Source of the DNA: Pomphorhynchus laevis
Lineage: Eukaryota; Acanthocephala; Palaeacanthocephala; Echinorhynchida; Pomphorhynchidae
NCBI GenBank assembly: GCA_012934845.2
Contig: WNNJ02003258.1
Location: forward strand, 62,001-126,000
Direction of reading: 5' to 3'
DNA: 64,000 nt
The position numbers and the translations under genes are program-made. Shown here in pieces: positions 1 through 11,400 of this stretch. Position 1 is the first letter of the stretch; every line of letters begins with the position of its first letter. The notes beneath the pieces are model-generated. The model did no database searches. It saw only the letters and a program-made list of their open reading frames with translations, and had not been told where the DNA came from.

Positions 1-226
1 AGAAAGCAACTGTCAAGTTAGTCCGGAAAAATAAACTTGTCATTAGTGGTTAGATGGGTTGGAAAATCGATTGTAATTTTGACAGTAATTGTGCATTGTT
101 ATGTTCCCCATATGATCGTAGTAGTGAGCGAAAATTGTAACAATGAATTTTAAGTTAGCTTTTCAACCTATCTAACCACTAATGGAAGTTTATTTTTCCG
201 GACTAACTTGACAGTTACTTTCTGCC
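1..226. repeat. Imperfect inverted repeat at the window edge
   Basis: Positions 1-60 and about 167-226 are near-perfect reverse complements around a 106 bp spacer; both contain the block GTTAGTCCGGAAAAATAAAC or its complement. The right arm of the large inverted repeat has only one copy of this block (about 54245-54310), so the left arm gained an extra inverted copy. The structure may continue outside the window. Confidence 0.8.
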
Positions 227-330
227 AGATCATTGTTCGCTATATATTTTTGATTGTAATTGTACATTGATATGTTGCTGATGATCGCAGTAGTGATCGA
301 AAATTCGTAACAATAAATTTTAAGTTAACT
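76..330 (+). repeat. Two diverged tandem units with a hammerhead-like core
   Basis: Units at about 76-160 and 244-330 share the layout: TAATTGTGCATTGTTATGTT or a variant, a GATCG..AGTAGTGA hairpin, GAAAATT and TTTTAAGTTA. The second unit reads CTGATGA (278-284), then a hairpin closed by TCGC and GTGA, then GAAA (299-302), resembling the hammerhead core known in Penelope-like elements. The first unit lacks CTGATGA. I could not find convincing stems I and III, so this is at most a vestige. Confidence 0.45.
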
Positions 331-619
331 TCTCTCCATTTGTTTAATTATTCTTGGAAGTATTATATCAAAATCTTCGAGTTTTATATTATTGTTTTAT
401 ATTATTAGTTTTATATATATGGACCGGCAGAGTGAATTACTCTTAGTTTTGAAAAACAGGAGTCTGAAATATTGGCGAAAAGCGGGTAGCTGTAGGTGAT
501 AAGTGGTAAATGTCAATGTAGGCGACACTGGTATTAGGTTTGATTTAAATGTGACACCTTAGATGTCGATATTGACTCGTTCTAGTCCAGAACTAGCCTT
601 CGGATTTATTACTTAACTG

Positions 620-1245
620 ATTTAAGAGCAAGTGGATGATCTTAGATTTAATAAGATTTAATCGAAAGCTGTTGAAACCTGTTTGTGCGAGAAGATTATA
701 TACTTTCTAACTAACTGCGTCGTATGATGCAATATATTTATTGCGACGTTTATAATAGTTATGCCATCAGCGTATTTTAGGCAGAAGCTGGAATCACAGC
801 AAACTTTAAAGTCATTTACAAGCATTGCAAACAATAAAGGTTATAAAAGACCGCCTTGTGAATATCCTAAGTATTGATTACGCCGCGATGATTCAAATAG
901 ATCATGGTAAATAAAAGGTTTTTGATCACAAAAGTATGAGGTCAATAACATAAGATGCAGCCAGAGAAAATCGTTTTTGCATTTTTTGAAATAGTAATCT
1001 TCGCCTAACTGTGTCAAATGTTTTAGAGCGATCTGCTAGAATGCATTGGACATACGGAAATTGGCGAGTCAATTTCCGTATGTCCAATGCGCAAATTTAT
1101 ACTTATTTTATTCATAAGTATAAATTTGTTGATTGTTATCATGGCCTTTGTAGTGAAACCACCTGAGCAAAAGGCAAATTGATAAGGATTTAAATAAGTC
1201 AAACTGTTATTCTTAGGCATTTCTCTAAAAACATAATGATTGAGG
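620..1245 (-). mobile_element. CR1/jockey-like LINE reverse-transcriptase fragment
   Basis: The mirror copy in the right arm (53100-53760) is easier to read. It shows NPYQFAFCSGG (fingers region), KTFDTVRRRLLFQK (motif with the first catalytic Asp), SQGSLL and KYADGITI, matching the order of a CR1/jockey-type reverse transcriptase. The second Asp of the usual YADD box reads Gly. This left copy also contains extra palindromic sequence at 1043-1128. No full-length element is present; it is an old fragment carried inside the inverted repeat. Confidence 0.6.
1043..1128. repeat. Two adjacent perfect hairpins
   Basis: A 21-bp perfect inverted repeat (1043-1063 with 1070-1090, 6 nt loop) is followed directly by a 15-bp one (1092-1106 with 1114-1128, 7 nt loop). 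The matching site in the right arm (about 53226-53275) has each sequence once and no hairpin. The extra copies therefore arose in the left arm after duplication, as expected from template switching. Confidence 0.9.
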
Positions 1246-1249
1246 AAAG

Positions 1250-1950
1250 TAAGGATTTTGGTGAATATTAGTTTACTGGTACCGACTTATTATTTTTGGA
1301 CCTCAATATTACTTTCGAACGTTTTCAGATATAAGGTACATATCCCTGTATGTTCCTTATTAGGTATCAAGTAATAGCTGATAATGGATTACTCAGGCCA
1401 ATGCCTGAGGCCAGTAAGAAGGTCAGATTGATTATCAAAAAACTCGCAATAATCTAGTTCCACAGTAGTAGTTGTAAGTTCTAAGTTTATTGTGCATGTT
1501 ATATTTCTAGATCGGATTTATGCATAGTGCAAAAGAAATGTTTTACATTAGATCTTAAAGATGCAATGTCTTTTCATTATCTTATTTAATCTTATTTATT
1601 TTATTTTTTAATTGAATTTTTTTAAATTTTAAATATTTTCAATTATTTATTTATCTAATTTAGTAATTTAACTTTTTAAGAAAATATGCCGTTTTTAATC
1701 TTATTTATTAAATTCTAATTTTAGAATTAGTCAAAAGTCCTATTTTATTTTGTTTAAAATTCATTAATCGGAAGGAAACCAGCTGGGTAGTAGAAGCATT
1801 GTTAAAATTAAAAGCCATTCTCAGCTTGTGAAAGCTAAAAAGTTTTCAACTTGAAAGAAAATTTTCAAACTTTTACTTGCTGAGAAATTTTGAAAATGCT
1901 TATTTTGTTTGATAAAATAATACAACACAATAAAATATCGCATCGATATA
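1250..1950. other. No gene seen (inverted-repeat arm)
   Basis: AT-rich sequence with no convincing coding frame. Around 1745-1755 lies the uninterrupted site that corresponds to the Naiad insertion point of the right arm. Confidence 0.6.
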
Positions 1951-1954
1951 TAAT

Positions 1955-2110
1955 CAGAACAGCTAACTGAATCCAAGTATTTTATATTACTTATAAATTA
2001 AAAATAATTCTAAATAACATTTAAATAATTATAAAATAAATAATTATAAATAATTTATAATTAATAATTAATTAAAAATTAATAATTAATAATCTTATAA
2101 TTGTAATATA
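1955..2110 (-). mobile_element. Degenerate Naiad 3' tail
   Basis: It begins with AGCTAACTGAATC and runs into AT-rich sequence that aligns with the 3' terminal block of the complete Naiad at 49064-52600. The mirror copy is at about 48690-48862. Confidence 0.55.
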
Positions 2111-2379
2111 AGATTTTATATAATATATATAAGTGTATCCTTGCATTTATGTAAAGACGTCATTCACGGTAGTCGCAGCCATATCGAAAGTAAATTTATG
2201 CAGTATGCAGCTTAAAAATTCTTTAAGATTTCCTAAGAGTGACGAACTTTTAAAAAATAACTACAGTTTTCAGGAAAAACTATCACGGGTAGATCCTGAA
2301 TATTTTCTGATGCAGGTTTATACACATTCTAAATGGATGAACGCAAGAGCTATTAAACGGCCATTAATTTGGCGGGCGT

Positions 2380-2451
2380 ATGTTAATGGATACCATGATA
2401 ATATATGAAAACTTAAGTTATCCTGCCATTTTAAAGGCCCGAACTGTGTTT
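2380..2451 (+). CDS. KLHL10-like exon 1 (BTB start, tentative)
   Basis: The frame from ATG at 2380 gives DTMII, then YPAILKARTVF, resembling the BTB core DVVI...H..IL.A.S.YF. It ends at a perfect GTAAGT donor in phase 0. More N-terminal coding sequence may lie upstream. Confidence 0.5.
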
Positions 2452-5400
2452 GTAAGTACTGTGATCGTAGCTGCGTATCCTTACCTCACATATTTATTTG
2501 TCCATATCTCGTAAACGTCCCTTGAGTTGTGTAGATAGGTTAGATTAGTATATGCTTTGGACACCGTCGATGCTTCACATTACTGCAGAATTAAATAATT
2601 GTTTGTTAAACATTATGGTCAAACGGAATGCTGCGCTTACGATTGGAGAACATACAAAATTATTGCAAATTGATGTATTTTTATTCTTTTTCAGTTTTGA
2701 TCCAAACCACGAGGTATAGTGGGCTTAATAATACTATTCATAATATAATATATTTTATATAATATATTTATATATAATATATCGATCACATTATTCTTAT
2801 ATTGGTCTATTTAGACATTATAGTCAAAAATGTACAATATACATTTAGATAAGCGGTCTTTGTCAGCAATGTGTTTCTATCATGATTGAATTTTTATCAA
2901 TCAGCAACGTTATCGGCATCTGGAATTTAGCTATCGAATATAATATTATGGACTTGAGGAAACAATGCTTTGATTATATTATGTAAATCGACAGGCATTA
3001 ATTTTTAAATAAACTGTTTTTTAACCATGAAATGCAGGGTTAACTTTGAACAGATAGTATTGACTAGTGATGAGTTCGAAAAATTGAAAAAACGACAATT
3101 ATTTTCTCTATTGGTATGCGATGAATTAAACGTTCATAAAGAAGAATGTGTATTTGAGTCAATATTAAAATGGATAAATTACAACAAACACAAGCGCATT
3201 AAGGTAAGTAAATAATATCTTTATTAGTATGGTTTTAAATTTTCTAATTTATAAATGTTGTTAATTATCTATTTGAAATAATATAACTGAATAGTTTCCT
3301 ACAATTTTATATGAGAATGTAGTCATTTATTAATAATAACTGATATTGATCCATTTTTAGTTATGGGAATTTGGAATAGGATCAATAAATTTTGGATCCT
3401 AAACCAAAATTCAAAAAATAGTTATTTATATCTCCTGAAAGAATTTAGAAAATTCGTTTTACGTAAAAGCAACTCATTTGAAAATTTAACCAACAATTAG
3501 TAACAAATTACCATACAAATTAGTAATAATTTGTAGAATAATTTACTAATAATCTATCGTTTAATCGTTTTCTGTTATATTTTTCGTAGAAACAAAAAAT
3601 ATCTAAAATTATCTTTGCGATTATCTTACATTCAACGGTCTAAATATTTTAATATTTAATATTTATAATGTTAATATATCTACTTTAAAAAACAAATAGT
3701 AAATATGCAATAAACATTTTAATGTAAAATAAATTTAAATGTATAAGAAATTTAAAAGTTTTATTCTGGTAATGCATTATTTACTTGATGGGTTATTTAA
3801 ACAACATGAATATCATATTAATATAATTAAATTTATTATATAATATAATAAATTATTATATTATTATATATAATTATTTATAATGTAAATGTAATTGTGT
3901 TTAGCAACGATTTCAGTTAAATAAAGCAATATCTACAATGCAGATATGGGATAATATCTGCATTGATATATAACATATCTAATGCAGATACTTATATGGG
4001 ATACGGTTTCGCCATGACATTGACCAGGCTATGAATCTAATCAATTTTTCGCCTTAAGAGTTCCAGCCTCCATAGATCTCAGTAACTGCGGCCGTGAATC
4101 TGTACCCACTCGGCTCCATTTTCTGTTTGTATTTTCGATCCTTGATACATGCGGCATATTTGTTTGCTGCGTATCCAGGGATCTTGGCGGCCATGGAAAC
4201 GTAGGCATTTTGTTGAGGGTTCGTAACAGCAAAATCGACTGCAACCGGGAGATCTTCATAGATCAAAATAACGGTCAGTCACTCTCGTAAGTTGCGTACT
4301 AGATTCGGTACTTCCTTTGCAAATCTCAGCCCTGCAGAAACTGCCGCCTGAAATTTTGTCTCGCAAATGGTTAACTTGTGCAGCTGATGCGCAACTGCGT
4401 AGCAGGATGAATGCAACCTGTGCGTCTGGTAGCTTTTCGAGCTTATCAAAATCCCGTTGCTGTGATGAAAGTACCGTATTGATGAGGTGTGACAAGCAGT
4501 GTTCCTGGGAACCTATAGGGCTTCCCGTGATGGTAAAGTTGTTTGTTAGATTAACCAAAATAATCGATGGGTAACTCGTCTTTATCGACTCAACAATGTT
4601 AGTCTTCCCAACTAACTTTGCCTTTTTTTAGTTTAACGACAATCCAATTGCTGGTAATTCAGAAGAGAGAAGAGATAGGGCCTTGCCAACAGCCTCTGGA
4701 GTACCGCCCATAATGCCGTCATCGAGGTACCATTTGTTAAAGCCTAATCCTTCGATTCTTGTGATCAGGGTGATAATCGTGCTCTTTCTGCTATGTTTGG
4801 GGCAGAGTCTAATAGCTGATTGAATATTAGCTTTTGAATCGGGGCACTCCAAGATTTCTGACGCTCTGGATTATCGGGAAGATCCGATCCGAGGCGCAAT
4901 AACCACCTCGACTTTCCCAGCTCGAATTCGGGGTCTGTATGCGAGAAAATGGGGTAGCGTGCCAACAGTCGCTCGACCAACCCCTGTGTTGTGGATACTG
5001 ATGACAGGAATGCTGGAAGGGCAGTATTGACGGCTGACGCAATCCCTAGACCACCAAGGACAATCGGAATAGTCGCCTGTGTCCAGGCTTGTTCGTCAAT
5101 GCTAACATTTAACAGTGACTCCAGAGAAGATTGATGGGGTGCGTCAAAACTTAATAGGCCTGCATGTAATAAAGGCCGGTGATGTACGAAGCAAATACGA
5201 TAACTTCGTCCCACCCACGCAGTGCCGCAACAAATAAAGACTGTCATGTCTTGAGAGGAATAAAAGTCGAGTACTTATCTTTGTTAAGCTAGAAGTCGCT
5301 CTGTCTAATAATCCATCGATATTGGCCACATTACCTGTTGAAGAATCCAGCAACGTAGAACGTTCGACTGACACTCGCTTTGATCCTGGTAGTGACAGCA

Positions 5401-8400
5401 AAATGGAATTAGCCACATTCTGGTTATTAGTAATTACCTCATATTTATCTTCATTCAAAACAACTCCTAGCTAAAGTCCTCCTTCGCGAATACGACGAAT
5501 GTCATTATTGAGAGTGGCTACATCCCCGGATAAGGTGGCGTCGTATAAGTACCATATATTTAGTGGGCTATGTAATGTCTTACTTAGCCCTATAACCGCC
5601 AAGGAAAATAGCATTGCTGCCAGAGGGTCCCCTTGCTGCACTCCCTCCTGTGAAAGTAGGATATTCGGGCTATGAAATAACCAAGAAGTTTCGTTATAAC
5701 TTGATTGCGCAAAGCGGGAAATGGCAGGGATATAACGGTACGCAGCAGCGAGTAACGATGATAGTTTGACGCAATTAAAAGCATTTCGAAAATCCAGCTT
5801 AAGCAGAGCGTTCTGTCCGTGCATTAGTCTAAAATAGGCTCTGCAAGCATGTGCAGCGGCTTCAGCACCTGACGGCACTACGACACCAACTTGAAAGGGA
5901 GACAGGACAGCAACTGCCTCACCAAGCCCGACTACATGCTATTTTGGCCACCATTCTGCGTAAGGTGTTACCAATGGCTGTTGGGCAAAGTCCGCCATCG
6001 GGTTTTGAGCGCAATCAACTTAGCTCCAAAGAAAATTGGTCTAAAGCATAGTGGGACGCCGCCGTTTAGGACCATGGACGAGAAATTTGACAAAGCCGTT
6101 AGGAGATCTTGTCCCGCAGCGGCACAGCCCGGTCCGGTAAGATCCTTCAAATGGATCGGGCTTAGACCATCGGGTCCTCCTGATGCATGGTTAGCAAAGG
6201 AGCTTCTTGATTTTATTATCTCCTCCGATACTACTTGTGGGCAGCGTGTTAATGTATCCTGTGAAATGGGCAAAGACGGAGTGCATCTCCGAGCTCAATT
6301 TTTTCGGAAATCTTGCGGCGCAATTCTTCTGGTTCGGGTCGCCTACGCGAACCGAACCAAGACTACATTTATTGTATGAATTTTAATAACCAAGACTTTT
6401 TTAACGTGTTAAATTTAAAATAAACGTCATTTTTATGAATTGACTAATAACAGACGTTGGTTCAGAATAAGAATTAGAGGTCATCAGGAGGAACTGCTAT
6501 GCTATCATGTTTCGGCCCCTAACTCCTCTACCCAACATAGCAGCGGGGCCAAAAACATGCTAATGATGTATTTCCTCTGAAATAACTATCTAGTATCTTA
6601 TTCTAATACAAAGTATATTATTTATTATCCATCCATAAAAATCTGCCACTTAATAACGAGACTTTTTAATGTCTGATAAATGTTATAATAAATTTATAAT
6701 TATTTTAACAATAATTATAAAGAATTACACTTTATAATTTCTATGTAATTTTATCTTATCAAAGCAAAAAAATGAAATATTTAAAACACTAATTACACTA
6801 CTTTAAAGAATCAAATGGATGAAAAAAAATAAAAATATAAAATGGATGCCTGTTTTGCATCCATTTTATATTAAGTCAAATGTGTTTATATTATGGTTTT
6901 TAAATATGCTTTTTGTAGAAATCCTTGAAGTTTACAATATTTCAGCTGAATATTCTTTATTCAAGAATACAACATTATATTCGATATCAGTCTCGATAGT
7001 TGATAAAGAAAAAAATAATTACTAAAAAAATTGAAGAAAATAAAATAAATTAAAATTTCAATTTAAAATATTAACTATAAAAAAGATAATATAAAACTAT
7101 TATATTTTGTTGATAATTTGGCACAACATATTTGAATATAGCAATAGCAACTGCTTAAATAGTGTAAATTATTCAATTTTGTTGATAATTTCTATTAATG
7201 ATTTCGATAATTTTGATAATTTCTTGAGATTATGACTAAAACAACCCCGAGAGGGTGTTTTAGTTAATTAAACCCTCTCTTATAACCAAAAAGGGGTTAA
7301 CCCCTTGAGATTATAACTAATTTTCCCGAAAGACAAGTAATAACACTAATCACCCACCGTTTTATATAATATATTAAATGTTTTATATTATATAAAAAGT
7401 ATATTACACATTAATATTATATATTAAATATAATCTATTAAATATTCCCATGGAATTTTTTAACACCTAAAGGAGATTATAACAACAATATAGATAGCAC
7501 AATAACTAACTTCGATTATCAAAATATATTTTAGTAAAGTATATCCCATGATGGGAGATTATGCTAAAACCTCTGCTCGTTAACGTTCAGTATTTAAGCT
7601 GCTTTAATTTCAACTGGTTTTGAAAAGCCGATTTGAATGACTTTTATTTGTTTAGGATATAGCGTATTTATTAAAGGCTGTACGATTAGATTTAGTAAAA
7701 CCTGATTATTTTTCCAGAAAAATTAAACTAAATCCTTACATAATTCAATGTACAACAGCAATACAACACATTGACAGCATGGAGAAGTTTCTTTCTGAAT
7801 TGGATAGCATTGAAATTGTATATTTAATTATACATTATTATTGGATATTAATGAATTTACATTTAAGGCGGAATTTGAAAGAATATCGCCCGAAACATAT
7901 AGTAGATTAATAGACCTGGATGGCAACTTTAAAAAATATAGATTACCACATGAAGCGATTCTTGTTTCAAGTGGATGGTCAACTGGAATGCCTACAAGAT
8001 CACTTGAATTATTTAACTCGAAGAAGAATGCATGGATTGATATTGTTGCTCCTGATCAGTGTAAGAAAAAATCATCTTTTTAATTTTTTAACAACGAAAT
8101 AGTAAATAGATTTTTAATTTTTATATTTCACCATATCTCGCAGGCATCTACAGGAAATAATCATCATCAAATGTTTATTTATTTTTAAATTTTACGATAT
8201 TATACTAGTAATATATTTAAACAAATACAAATAGAAGCAGTTAGTGATTAAAAAATCAGAAAGTATCGAAATAAAAATTAGTTTACAAATTGGAGAGAGT
8301 TAAAAAGATTATTTTATTAAAATTCCAATTTTCGATAACAGCTGTTATCATAACTAGGAACAAAATTTGATTTATATTACAAATCAAATCAGCTAACTGA

Positions 8401-11400
8401 GTCTACGTATTTAATATAATTATAAAATAAAGAAAACATAATAATGCTAAATCAAAATTTAATAATTAAATAATAAAATTAATAATTGTTTTTAGATTTT
8501 TTATAATTTAAATCAAGTTAAAATAAAAAATAGAAATTCAAAAAGTCATTTTTGTGAATTGACTAATAAATAGCAGACGTTGTATCAGAATAAGAATTAG
8601 AGGTTGTCATGAAGAGCTGCAATGCTATCACGTTTCGGCCCCTAACTCCTCTACCCAACATAGCAGCGGGGCCAAATACATGCTAATGATGTATTTCCTC
8701 TGAAATAACTATCTAGTATCTTATTCTATTACAAAGTATATCATTTATTATCCATCCATAAAAATTTACCACTTAAGAGTTTAAATTTATTCTTTATATT
8801 AGTGTGTTGATTTATATATTTTACTATTTTCTGCTTAATGTTATTTTTATAGTAACCTAGTTTAAAATATGTATCTATTAAATTATTTAAATGATTTTGA
8901 AGAAAGCCAATATTACATATTGTTGCAATTCTTAAATGCAATTCATATTGTTGCAATTCTTGTGGCAATTCATATGACATATTGTTGCAATTCTTAAAAT
9001 TTCATTATTTAATGTATTATATTTTATATTATATGGTATGCATGAATGCTCATGCAAAAATATGTTTCTTGTAAATTTAAATATGTCATCTTTACGATAT
9101 AAATTAATAGTAGTTTTAGTTGATGTTAATTTAATGTTCATATCTAGATATATAGCTTCTTTAAGTATTAATTATAAAATATTTTTTTATTTGACAAAGT
9201 TCGAAACATTTCTAACTGGATATAGTTGGTTAGAATTTGAATCGAACTAAGACGTAATAAAGAGACTAAAACTATGCAACGAGGTATAACTTTTATATAA
9301 TAAAAGATACCGTTTCGTCATCACAATGACTGATCAGTGCCAGATCCCTCCCACTGCTGGATGCAGAGTAGGACTAGCAGACGGCAATAAACGACCCTTG
9401 AATGAGGTACTAGAACACCTCTACTGTCTTCCATCGAAAATAAGACAATCTTATTCCCTCTAAAATAAGACAAAAATTATCTTTTTTTAGAGGGATTTTT
9501 TTTGTCTTATTTTAGAATTTTTTTACATAAAAAAAATTATTTTTACTCACCCCAAATGATTTTTACAGAAAGCTATAAACGAAAAAGTTATACAATTAAA
9601 TACAAGCTAGATGTTATTGCGGATTATGAGAAACTAGATGAAAACGGGAAGAGCAAGACAAAGTCAAAAATATCGAGATAACACTCTATCACACCAAGGA
9701 TGTTTCAGTGTTGGCTGGATCAAAAGGAAAAGTTTTTAGACATACTACAAGATACCAAAAAATCTATTTTGACATGTAGAATGGTTGACAAATCTGGTAG
9801 AAAAACACAAAGTGAAGAATTAGATACGCAGCTTATTAATTGGGTTATTGATTCTAATGATAAAGGGTTAGTAGTTAAAGATAAATATCTACAGGCAAAA
9901 ACAGTTAGTTTTTGTCAAAAGTTAAATATACAAGATTTAAAGTGCTCAAGCGGCTTTATACACAAATTTAAGAATAGACATAATCTTGTATCTCGTACAC
10001 ATACATCTTGTAGAACTATTCCAGAGAATGCCAAATCTTTGGCCACAGATTTCATTTATGCTGCTCGTAACTTGATAAAGACACACTCAATTAAACCCAG
10101 AAACATAATTAATTTTGACCAAGTTCCGAGATATTTCGAGCAGGAAAACAACAAGACAATAACTGTAAAGGGTTCAAAATCTGTTAAATTAGCGAAGACA
10201 TCGTCGACTCATGCGAGATTTACTTTTACTCCCATAATCTCTGCAGATGATAAAATATTAGGCGGACATTGCCTTTTCTCAAATTTAAAAAAGATACCAA
10301 CAACAACCAATTGAAATATATACGTCGACGTCAATAAGACGGGCATGTGGAGTGAGGATCTCGTCTGTTCTTTCTTTGAAAAATATATTTTATCCAGATT
10401 CGAAACAAGATTTGCACACGAGCCAACTCTTGTAATAATTTATTCTTTTTCTGCACATCTAAAGATAGACAAGAAATACGAAAAACATAACGTATATATA
10501 CTTTTTGTCCCAAAAGGAATGACGCCGTTATTACAAATGCTCGATGTCTCTATAAACAGATCTTTCCAACAATTCTACTGAGATAAAATTAATGACTGGA
10601 TGTCAAAAGCAATTGAAGATGACGATAACCGAACAAAATCCGGCAATATTAAGAGACCATCGTATAAACAAGTAACTGGTATATGTTGGAATTTTATTAA
10701 TACGTTAGACAAAGAAATGGTGATTAAAAGCTTCGATGTTTGTGGTATATTAGGATCAGAATTTGATTTGAGCAGACTTCATGCGCCTTTGAGACAATTA
10801 CTCAGTGATGAACATTTTGAGATTGAGGATTTTAAAAACAATAGTGATTTCATATTGGAAGAAAATGTGCAAGATCTCAAAGATTGGAAGGCCTTAGGTA
10901 AAGATGGACATTCGTTTTTTAAAATAATTTCTTTAATCCTTTATGATACCATTGAGAAGCACATAGAAGTAAGACATCATATAGCCTTAAATATTCCTTC
11001 CATTAAAGAATTAGAAGGTCTATATGATGATGAATATATTAATGTCTTACTTATAGCAGGAAACAAAGCGTCGGAATTAGAAATTGTTGCAGCAAGTAGA
11101 CTCTATAACTTGAACATAAAACTTTATTATGATAGAGATCTAAAACCCCAGGTTTCATTTATCAAAGCTCGAGTGGTGAAGCAATATACGAAATATTGAA
11201 AACTTCCGATTTTTTCATGATTAAAAACAGCTTTTTGTCTTATTTTCGAAGATTTTTTTATGTCTTATTTTAGAGACAATTTAGCCATTTTTCATTTTCC
11301 GAAAAGTTGAATTTATGACATTGTCTTATTTTCGAGGGAAGACAGTAATAACCTCATAGAGTGCTAAACCAGCACTACGGCTTCACCAAATAGGATCTTA

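Larger units (their letters stand above)
60..4775. repeat. Left arm of a large inverted repeat
   Basis: This stretch matches the reverse complement of about 45413-54413. Paired coordinates sum to 50809 around the BACK exon (3027-3215 pairs with 47594-47782, with an identical 62-residue translation). The sum shifts to about 54350 beyond a 3.5 kb insertion present only in the right arm. The arm holds a CR1-like LINE fragment, an old Naiad tail, the first four exons of the kelch gene and the 3' part of an RLE-type LINE. Matching stops near 4775, where another LINE begins. By eye the arms differ at only a few percent of sites. Confidence 0.9.

Noticed and set aside
2133-2408. 91-codon ORF as a separate gene
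   Set aside because: It overlaps the BTB exon in another frame and resembles nothing I know; the changes between the two arms do not clearly favour this frame.
3990-4020. Ribozyme at the LINE 3' end (GGCGAAACCGTATC next to CTGGTCAATGTCATG, minus strand)
   Set aside because: It looks like the hammerhead boxes of the small repeat, but stem II does not form and the first box is absent.
6819-7025. 68-codon ORF
   Set aside because: AT-rich intron sequence, no domain, no conservation to test.
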